From JBBROH01 sp038229595 (GTDB lineage: Bacteria; Chloroflexota; Chloroflexia; QHBQ01), in assembly GCA_038229595.1 (NCBI GenBank), contig JBBROH010000122.1, positions 1 through 13,294 of the forward strand: a DNA stretch of 13,294 nt, given 5' to 3'. This document shows positions 7,507-13,294 of this stretch, piece after piece (position 1 is the first letter of the stretch; the number at the start of each line of letters is the position of its first letter). The notes under the pieces were generated by a model. The model was given only the letters and a program-made list of their open reading frames with translations, ran no database searches and had not been told where the DNA came from. The position numbers and the translations under genes are program-made.

Positions 7507-7833
7507 CTATGTAGATAGCTTGCGGTTGCCGATCTTGCCGAGGGCGGCGCGCAAAGGGCGGCCCACCACTTCGCCGACGTAAGCGCGGCGGAAGTCAGTG
7601 AAACCCACCTTGCGCGGGTCATAGTCAACGATGAAGCGGTCTGGGTTAGTCTGGAAGTCGATTTTGCTCACCCCAGGCAGGTTGGCAATAGCCTTGTGGG
7701 TGCGCGCTTCGCAGAAGGTGTAGCACATCAGGCCAATGGTACGCAGTTCCGCGCGGTGCAGTTCGGGGCTGATCGCCTCGTCGCTGATAGGGGCGAGATC
7801 GGGGTTCACCAGGATATTCTTGAGCGTAGGCAT
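7507..7833 (-). CDS. Small heavy-metal-associated (HMA)-like domain protein with CX3C motif
   Basis: 108 residues. The ATG at 7833 has AAGGAG (7847-7842) 8 nt upstream. After about 30 unassigned residues comes LRTIGLMCYTFCEARTHKAI, ANLPGVSKIDF and DRFIVDYDPRKVGFTDF. This has the order and spacing of a ferredoxin-like HMA domain (GMxCxxC, then a LPGV turn, then a YDP strand). The cysteines are Cys37 and Cys41, so the motif is CX3C, not the standard CXXC. HMA proteins bind Cu(I), Zn or Hg(II) and deliver them to ATPases or other partners. Metal binding is plausible here but unproved with altered spacing. Residues beyond about 85 are basic. No transporter gene is adjacent. It is the first gene of an operon with the CxxS glutaredoxin-like gene, which suggests linked thiol or metal chemistry. 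Confidence 0.65.
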   Translation of the reverse strand: MPTLKNILVNPDLAPISDEAISPELHRAELRTIGLMCYTFCEARTHKAIANLPGVSKIDFQTNPDRFIVDYDPRKVGFTDFRRAYVGEVVGRPLRAALGKIGNRKLST

Positions 7834-7894
7834 GAGCGTCTCTCCTTAGCCCCACCTGCTATCCCCAAAGAGGGGGTTTTGCTGAGGCACCTTA

Positions 7895-7923
7895 AGCCTA
7901 CCAAATCCAGCGTACTTTGTCAA
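7895..7923 (-). promoter_or_regulatory. Promoter of the HMA-like/glutaredoxin operon
   Basis: On the minus strand TTGACA (7923-7918, perfect) is followed by a 17-nt spacer and TAGGCT (7900-7895), which matches consensus only at the key T1, A2 and T6 positions. Predicted start near 7888 gives a leader of about 55 nt that includes a small CCCC/GGGG hairpin (7863-7875). The promoter begins 25 bp after the mannosidase stop, and no intrinsic terminator is visible between them. Confidence 0.55.
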
Positions 7924-7947
7924 AAATTGCACAAACTATGCCAAAGT

Positions 7948-10900
7948 TCAAGCCCTGAACAGCAGGGTCACAATCTCCTTCGCTCCCACTGCGAGCGGCA
8001 GCCAGCCGTCTGCATCTAGCGACAGTGGCGCAAACGCGGTCTCCTCCAGGTTGCTGCGGCCCACGCTGGCGAAGGGGAAGTGGCAGCGCAGGCGACCGTC
8101 CAGCGGCGCGTCGCTGATGTTCCAGAGGCGCACGACCAGTGACGGACGCTCGTCAGCTTGCTGCGCTACGCCAACCAGCATTGCAGACCGCTTAACTGCG
8201 CTGACTACCAGGGTGGCTGGCTCAAGCTCTAGCAGGCTGGCAGTGGTGGGCAGCGGGCCGGGGTGGATGCTGGTGGCGGCGGCCAGCGGAGGGCTGACGA
8301 AGTTGTGGGCCTGCTCGAAGGCGCGGCTGCTGACCAGATCGCCGTTGTGGGGGATGAGGGCGTAGTGGAAGGTGTGGGGGCCAGGTAGTTGTGCGCCAGG
8401 GGTAGGCAGCCCTGGGCCAGCGTGGCCGCGCCGCGTAGTCAGGTCAGCCCGCGACAGCCAGCCGATGCTCCGCAGCAAGGTGAGCAGGATCACGCTGTAC
8501 TGCCCGTCGCTCGAAACCTCGTACTCTGGCAGGCCACGATTGGCTAGCACAACCCCGCGCCGCCCATCGCCCGCCGCGCAGAAGCTCTGCTGGGGGTGCG
8601 TTGGCTGCGGCTGCTCGATCCAACTGTCGTCGAAGGCTGGCACCCCCAGCGGGCGCGTCACAATATCGAACGCGCTCTCGGCTTGCGACGCTTGCGCGGC
8701 AAAGGGGAGACCAAATAGCACGCGCAGGCGGTGATCCTGAGCCGCGTTGTCCACCGTCGTCTCGAAGTCAATGCGTGGCACGCCTGGGTAGAGGCTGACG
8801 GTGACGCTGGCGGCGCAGGCCACCGTCTCGCTGCTGCGGCTCTGGCGGTCGTCGCTGAGGCAGGCGGGTAGCTCAAGCACCTGACTGACGCGCAGGCGTT
8901 GGCTGCCCCCCAGCGTGCTGACTGCGATCTGCACGCTGCCGGGCAGGGGCTGAGCGATCACCTGGTCGTCGGCGGGCGGCGAATAGTTGTACTCGTCGCC
9001 AGCATCGCCGCTGTCCAGCAAGCAGATATCTTCGACCAACACATTGCCAGCCCCGTCGCGCACAGTCAGCCAGCCGGTGCGGGGGTCGGCCTCCACCCGA
9101 AACAGGTCGTTCTCGATCACTGGCGCGGCCAGCACCCAGCCAGCCGGGGGGAGGGTGGCTGCATCCTGGATAGCAGGGGCGGGCGGGAGCAGGGCAGCGG
9201 GTGGACTGGTCATCGCCAGCCCAGCGGCAGCGACCAGTGCGGGGATAGCTGCTGCTGGGGGCTGGGGGCGGCCAGCTTGGTGCAGCAGGTAGGTTTTGTA
9301 GCCGTAGGCAGGCAGGTCGGCCATGAAGGAGATCGTGGTGTGGGCTGGTTCGCTAGCCCGCACGCGGAAGGTGTGCGCGTCGCCAGCGGCAGCCAGCCCG
9401 TCGATCAGCCGGGTAGCGGCGGCCACCGCTGCCAGGTTCGGCACACCCACCTCGCTGGCGGTGATTAGCACCTCGTACACGCCCGCCTCGTCGCCAGCAG
9501 AGACCGTCACATCCTGCAAGATCATATTGGCAACCTTGCCGTCAGCGGTCATCGTCAGGGTGGCTATCGCCTGCGCCGGGTCCAGGTCGCCAGTGAGCAG
9601 GGCGGTACCAGCCTGCACTGCGCTCGCGTCGTGCGCCACGCCCCCGCGCTCGTCGCTCAGGAGGAAGGCGGCCTGTGCGCCCACTAGTGGCACCCGCACT
9701 GTCAACCACTCGCGGCGGGCGGGGGCGTGGTTGTAGACGAGGATGGGTACCCCTGCACCCAGGCTGGCGGTGTCCACCTGGGCAGCCAACGCCTGCAAGC
9801 TCTCGGCCTGCAACTCGCCCCCGATCTGCTCACCCCAGGTATATCGCTGGCGCATCTCCTCATGCACCTCGTCAACACCGCAGCCACAGATGCTGTCGTG
9901 CGGCTGATTCTGGAGCAGGTACTTCCAGGCCAGACGCAGCAGCGCCTGTTGGCGGCCAGCCCTGTTCTCCCACTCGGCGGGGTAGGTTGCCGCCTCCAGG
10001 TCGTGCGCTGCCGCCGGGTAGAAGGCAGAGATCGCCCACTGCCAGGCGGTCAGCGGCTCGACAGCCCGCTCAAGCAGGGTTTGCAGCCGCGCGTTGGCCT
10101 GCTTGATCCACATTCGGCTGGACAGCACGCCCGGTAGGATGTGACTGCGCCGCGAGCAGCGGAACTCGCCCGTGTGGACGATCAACTCCTTCTCACCCAG
10201 GTCAGCCCGCACCGCCGCGATGTGCTGGGCCAGGGTGCCGATCCGCAGGCTCAGCCCTTCGGCGGCGTACTCGGCGTTGAGGGCGGCGACCGTAGCGGGT
10301 AGGCTGGGCAGAGGCTCCACGTGGTCGTTGCCGTTCATCAGCAGCAGGTGGGGGGTGTTCGCTTGCGGCTGCATTGCTGCGCGGCTGGCAGCCAACTGGC
10401 GGCGGGCGGCGGGCAGGTCGAAGCTGAAGGGCTGGCCGTTGCAGTAGCCGTAGGGCATATAGATGGTCAGCACTTCGCTGCCGTCTGGCCCCCGCCAGCG
10501 AAACTCGCTGCTGCTAATATCGTTGCTGGCTCCGCGCCAGAACACCGCGCTGTCTATGCCAAAGCCACGTAGAACCTGTGGCATCTGCCCGATCTGGCCG
10601 AAGGGATCGGGGATGTAGCCAACCTTCATCACCGCCCCGAAGCTGGCCGCGACCCGATGGCCGCGCAGCAGATTGCGGATGATCGCCTCGCCGCTGACCA
10701 GGAACTCGTCGGGCTGCACGTACCAGGGGCCGACCAGCAGCCGCCCTTCGCGCACCAGAGCCTCCAACTCCGCGCGGCGTTCGGGCCGCACTTCAAGGTA
10801 GTCTTCCAACACAATAGTCTGCCCATCGAGCATGAAGTAGCGGTAGGCAGGGTCGTGCTGCATGATCTGCAAGAGGCGGTCGATCATCCGCACCAGGCGG

Positions 10901-10980
10901 GCGCGAAAGGACTGGAAGGGCAGGTACCACTCCCGATCCCAGTGGCTGTGGGCGACGACGGTCAATTCTAGCTTGTGCAT
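7948..10980 (-). CDS. GH38 alpha-mannosidase
   Basis: 1010 residues. The ATG at 10980 has AAGGA, placed inside the last codons of the upstream gene, 9 nt ahead. GH38 enzymes are retaining, divalent-metal-dependent exo-alpha-mannosidases. Visible motifs are HSHWDREWY near the N-terminus (metal ligands His13 and Asp15), GYIPDPFGQIGQMPQ (nucleophile Asp125), NGNDH (216-220) with the expected acid/base-region pattern, HTGEFRCSRRSH (269-280), and LLQNQPHDSICGCG (metal-site His361 and Asp362). The long C-terminal beta-rich region fits the GH38 central and C-terminal domains. All catalytic residues are present and the length is normal. No signal peptide is seen, so the enzyme is cytosolic and probably trims imported mannosides or mannosylated metabolites. 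The actual substrate cannot be told from sequence. It is the last gene of the operon, 6 bp after the membrane protein gene. Confidence 0.93.
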   Translation of the reverse strand: MHKLELTVVAHSHWDREWYLPFQSFRARLVRMIDRLLQIMQHDPAYRYFMLDGQTIVLEDYLEVRPERRAELEALVREGRLLVGPWYVQPDEFLVSGEAIIRNLLRGHRVAASFGAVMKVGYIPDPFGQIGQMPQVLRGFGIDSAVFWRGASNDISSSEFRWRGPDGSEVLTIYMPYGYCNGQPFSFDLPAARRQLAASRAAMQPQANTPHLLLMNGNDHVEPLPSLPATVAALNAEYAAEGLSLRIGTLAQHIAAVRADLGEKELIVHTGEFRCSRRSHILPGVLSSRMWIKQANARLQTLLERAVEPLTAWQWAISAFYPAAAHDLEAATYPAEWENRAGRQQALLRLAWKYLLQNQPHDSICGCGVDEVHEEMRQRYTWGEQIGGELQAESLQALAAQVDTASLGAGVPILVYNHAPARREWLTVRVPLVGAQAAFLLSDERGGVAHDASAVQAGTALLTGDLDPAQAIATLTMTADGKVANMILQDVTVSAGDEAGVYEVLITASEVGVPNLAAVAAATRLIDGLAAAGDAHTFRVRASEPAHTTISFMADLPAYGYKTYLLHQAGRPQPPAAAIPALVAAAGLAMTSPPAALLPPAPAIQDAATLPPAGWVLAAPVIENDLFRVEADPRTGWLTVRDGAGNVLVEDICLLDSGDAGDEYNYSPPADDQVIAQPLPGSVQIAVSTLGGSQRLRVSQVLELPACLSDDRQSRSSETVACAASVTVSLYPGVPRIDFETTVDNAAQDHRLRVLFGLPFAAQASQAESAFDIVTRPLGVPAFDDSWIEQPQPTHPQQSFCAAGDGRRGVVLANRGLPEYEVSSDGQYSVILLTLLRSIGWLSRADLTTRRGHAGPGLPTPGAQLPGPHTFHYALIPHNGDLVSSRAFEQAHNFVSPPLAAATSIHPGPLPTTASLLELEPATLVVSAVKRSAMLVGVAQQADERPSLVVRLWNISDAPLDGRLRCHFPFASVGRSNLEETAFAPLSLDADGWLPLAVGAKEIVTLLFRA

Positions 10981-10986
10981 AGTGGC

Positions 10987-12594
10987 TTATCCTTCGGCGG
11001 TGGCGGGGATGCGGCGGTCGGCGGGCAAGAAGCGGTGGAGCGCACTGGCTAGCAGCGGGCTGAGAAACAGGTTAAGGGCGGCAGTGCAGCCGAGCAGTGC
11101 CAGGCTGTAAGCGAGAGCGAGGCTGCCGAGGCGGTCAGGAGCGGGGTAGGCTGCTGCCCAACCATAGCCCGCGAACAGCAGCGTGCATAGGATCGCCTGC
11201 CCTGCACAGAGCAGCAGCCCCAGGCGGTAGCAGCCCAACCAGAGCAGGGGGCGGGCCGAGCGCGGCTGGCGCAGTTGCCAGACCAGCAGTTGGCCTGGGC
11301 CAGGCAGGTAGGTGCTACCGAAGAAGCGCGGCCCCCGCTGTACCCGCTCATGCAGCAGCGCGACCGCAATAGCGACGGCTACCTGAGCAGCTAGCGCAGC
11401 CAGCAGGCTATGCCACAAGTTGCCGAAGGGTTGGCGCAGGCCAAGTTCAGGGGCGCGGGCCAACCCGCCAACCACCAGCCATTCCAGCAGCAGCAGGCTG
11501 ACGGCCAGCGGCAGATAGTAGCCCAGCCAGCGGCTCCGCCACCGCCAGAGCAGCGGCCCAGTCAGCAGCAGCAGACTGATCGGCAATATAGCACGGGCAT
11601 AGAGCGCGTTGCGGGCTGCATCCTGCTGGCTGGCGGCCAGGGCAGCATCGGCCCGCCCTAGCACGCTGCTGCTGAGGCTGATCGTGGTGGTGTAGTCGCC
11701 AGCAGCGTAAGCCTGCCCTGCCGTCCGCAGGCTGGCTTGCAGTTGCGCGTCCAGGGGCATGGCGGGCTGATCGAGGGTGCGGCGGATGGCGGCGGCTAGG
11801 CGCAGGCGTTGGCTGGCGAGATTGTACTGTCCACCAGCGACCTGCTGCCCATTGGCCGGGTAGCTAAGAGCTTGCCAGAGGATGTGGCCTACCGCGAGGT
11901 CGGGGATTGGCTTGCCGAGCATAACCGCTAGCGTCGGCGCAATGTCGATCAGGCTAGCGGCGGGGTAGCTGCCTGGGTAGACTTGTGGCCCAGCTAGCAG
12001 CAAGGTGGCCGTTGGTGGGTCGCCCAGCCCCGCCCAGAGGGGGCAGTCCATAGGGGAAGGGAGGGCGACCAGCACGGTAGTGCTACCCTCCACCCCAAAG
12101 GTGGGCTGTTGATCGGTTGCCAGCGTATAGCTAAGTAGAGGGCTAGCTGCCAGCGGGCCAACGGCTTTGAGGGGGAGAACAGGGGAGGCCGCCAGTCTGC
12201 CACCCGCGCTGCTCAAGTCAGCCCCGCTAAACAGCACTGCCGCGAAGCTGTCGCCACCCCACCTGCCAGGCCGATAGCCGAGGCTGGCGTAGCTCAGTCC
12301 GAGATGGGCGGCATCAGCGCGGATTGCAGGAATTGCGGCTTCGGCCACCACGATCAGGCGCACCCGACTCGCCTGGGGCAAGCGGAAGGGCTGCCCGACT
12401 GGATCGCTGGCAATGGCCGCCAGCAAGCGGCTGCTAAACGGTGCCTGCCAGCCCGCCACCGCCGTGCTGAAAGCGAACAGCAAGCCGCCCGCCAGCCCCA
12501 TTATTGCTAGCAGGCTGGCGGCAAGCAGGATGAGCAGGCGGGTGGGCGGTTGATAAGGCGGCTGGTTCAGGTAGCCAGACTGATTGGCGGGCAT
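10987..12594 (-). CDS. Six-TM membrane protein with degenerate alkaline-phosphatase-superfamily domain
   Basis: 535 residues. The ATG at 12594 has GAGG 8 nt upstream. There is one N-terminal transmembrane helix (about 18-42). A soluble domain follows (about 75-245), then a helical linker and about five transmembrane helices from residue 340 to 515. The soluble part follows the order of alkaline-phosphatase/sulfatase-like membrane proteins: VRLIVVxxx strand (79-86), GYRPGRWGGDSFAAVLFSGA where the nucleophile loop is expected, TATLLLAGPQVYPGSYP, and SLIDIAPTLAVMLGKPIP (214-231), which is highly typical. The metal and nucleophile residues are gone: VVDG is VVAEA, no Ser/Thr fits the nucleophile site, and no DHGH-type motif exists. 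Hence it is probably a non-catalytic pseudo-phosphatase. The domain assignment rests on motif order only. It lies 10 bp after the zinc-ribbon gene and 6 bp before the mannosidase gene, so it is co-expressed with both. Confidence 0.65.
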   Translation of the reverse strand: MPANQSGYLNQPPYQPPTRLLILLAASLLAIMGLAGGLLFAFSTAVAGWQAPFSSRLLAAIASDPVGQPFRLPQASRVRLIVVAEAAIPAIRADAAHLGLSYASLGYRPGRWGGDSFAAVLFSGADLSSAGGRLAASPVLPLKAVGPLAASPLLSYTLATDQQPTFGVEGSTTVLVALPSPMDCPLWAGLGDPPTATLLLAGPQVYPGSYPAASLIDIAPTLAVMLGKPIPDLAVGHILWQALSYPANGQQVAGGQYNLASQRLRLAAAIRRTLDQPAMPLDAQLQASLRTAGQAYAAGDYTTTISLSSSVLGRADAALAASQQDAARNALYARAILPISLLLLTGPLLWRWRSRWLGYYLPLAVSLLLLEWLVVGGLARAPELGLRQPFGNLWHSLLAALAAQVAVAIAVALLHERVQRGPRFFGSTYLPGPGQLLVWQLRQPRSARPLLWLGCYRLGLLLCAGQAILCTLLFAGYGWAAAYPAPDRLGSLALAYSLALLGCTAALNLFLSPLLASALHRFLPADRRIPATAEG

Positions 12595-12604
12595 CGGTTA
12601 GCCC

Positions 12605-13294
12605 TCAGTCGGCCTTCATTGCCGTGCCGCACGACTGGCAGAAGCGCGCCCCTGGTCGCAAGCCCGCCCCACAGACGGCGCAGTGGGGCGCATCCATCTT
12701 CTGGGTTGGCGGCTCGGTGAAGCTCTCGGCCTGTGGCGGTGGTTGCGGCTGCGGTTGCGCGGCGGTGGATTGTGGTTGCGGGGCCATTGGCTGGGGCGGG
12801 ATCGTTTGCACCGAGGACATTGGTAGTGCCTGGCCCGACGCGGTGGGGTAACTAGTTCCCGCCTGCGGGTAGTTGGGCGGGCTGTTGTAGCCGCTGCTCT
12901 GCGGATAGCTATTTGCCTGCCCCTGAGCGGCTGCGGGGAGGGTATAACCCTGCCCACTGATCACCTGACCGCCACTCACCTGCTCCTGCTGGCGGCCCTG
13001 CATCTCCATGAACTCCGCGGTTTCCTCCCACTTCTCGTTCTGTACCGCCAGAATCTCGGCTTCCTTCAGCTTCAGTTCGCGCTCAAGCTCGGCGATCTCG
13101 TCAGAGCGGCGTTCGATCTCGGCGAAGTCGATCCTGCTGGTGCCAGCCCGCTTCATCTCAATGATCGTGTGGCCGACCTCGGCGTACTTGCCTTCGATCT
13201 GCTTCTTCAGCTTGCCGATGTCGCTCTTGACCCGGTTCGTCCGCATGAAGCGGTCAGCCTCAAAGCTGGCCCGGTCGCCAAAGCCGCGTAGTGC
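12605..13294 (-). CDS. Coiled-coil / zinc-ribbon protein (5' end outside window)
   Basis: The frame is open from the window edge at 13294 to TGA at 12607-12605, at least 229 codons. The first in-frame ATG (13246) has only a GAGG 11 nt away, and the residues before it (GFGDRASFEADRFMRTN) read as smooth family-like sequence, so the true start lies upstream. The N-terminal part is a charged helical coiled coil (SDIGKLKKQIEGKYAEVGH through ELERELKLKEAEI). A long Gln/Pro/Ser/Tyr-rich disordered linker follows. The C-terminus has a zinc ribbon, CAVCGAGL then FCQSCGTAM (CxxC-x11-CxxC). The shape matches zinc-ribbon proteins common in Chloroflexota, whose function is not known. It is the first visible gene of the operon with the pseudo-phosphatase and the mannosidase. 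A scaffold or regulator role is only a guess. Confidence 0.8.
   Translation of the reverse strand, partial: ALRGFGDRASFEADRFMRTNRVKSDIGKLKKQIEGKYAEVGHTIIEMKRAGTSRIDFAEIERRSDEIAELERELKLKEAEILAVQNEKWEETAEFMEMQGRQQEQVSGGQVISGQGYTLPAAAQGQANSYPQSSGYNSPPNYPQAGTSYPTASGQALPMSSVQTIPPQPMAPQPQSTAAQPQPQPPPQAESFTEPPTQKMDAPHCAVCGAGLRPGARFCQSCGTAMKAD

Noticed and set aside
7862..7880. CCCC-AAAGA-GGGGG followed by TTTT on the plus strand, resembling a terminator
   Set aside because: The stem is only four pairs, and no plus-strand transcript is expected to reach it. It lies in the leader of the HMA-like operon.
8372..10137. Several plus-strand frames of 100-190 codons opposite the mannosidase
   Set aside because: They are antisense to an intact GH38 gene with all catalytic motifs and have no SD or domain signal of their own.

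Overview
The window is GC-rich (roughly 60% or more) bacterial DNA, densely coded, with short gaps and frequent GTG/ATG choices decided by GAGG-type Shine-Dalgarno sites. The gene types (PASTA Ser/Thr kinase, NB-ARC/TPR protein with a cyclase-like N-terminus, SH3b-YkuD L,D-transpeptidase, coiled-coil/zinc-ribbon protein, GH38 alpha-mannosidase) suggest a Chloroflexota member. That is an inference from gene content; there is no rRNA or other marker here to prove it. I see no rRNA, tRNA, CRISPR array, complete mobile element or phage module.

Layout. Bases 1-190 hold no gene I can support. A minus-strand L,D-transpeptidase (232-1398) ends in a rho-independent terminator (193-217). A divergent spacer (1399-1680) carries promoter candidates for it and a good promoter for the plus-strand STAND ATPase (1681-4293). 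The next spacer (4294-4670) contains a decayed fragment of a Ser/Thr kinase N-lobe, then a strong sigma70-type promoter. That promoter drives an intact PknB-type kinase with two PASTA domains (4671-6242) and mutM/fpg 33 bp downstream (6276-7130). A hairpin at 7154-7181 separates mutM from the convergent genes.

On the minus strand an HMA-like small protein (7507-7833) and a CxxS glutaredoxin-like protein (7200-7493) form a two-gene operon with its own promoter. Upstream of it lies a three-gene minus-strand operon, in transcription order: coiled-coil/zinc-ribbon protein (13294-12605, 5' end outside the window), a six-TM protein that looks like a catalytically dead alkaline-phosphatase-superfamily member (12594-10987), and a GH38 alpha-mannosidase (10980-7948). 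Gaps of 10 and 6 bp imply co-transcription and probable translational coupling.

Functionally the left half combines peptidoglycan cross-linking (L,D-transpeptidase) with a PASTA kinase that probably senses cell-wall fragments, plus a STAND regulator and a base-excision DNA glycosylase. The right half combines a cytosolic exo-mannosidase with two uncharacterised membrane/zinc-ribbon partners. I did not find a convincing new multi-gene system. The most unusual items are the kinase relic beside the intact kinase, the pseudo-phosphatase in the mannosidase operon, the dead cyclase domain of the STAND protein, the paired non-canonical CX3C/CxxS small proteins, a C10 tract between the kinase membrane segment and its PASTA domains, and about five-fold enrichment of the palindrome GCTAGC.
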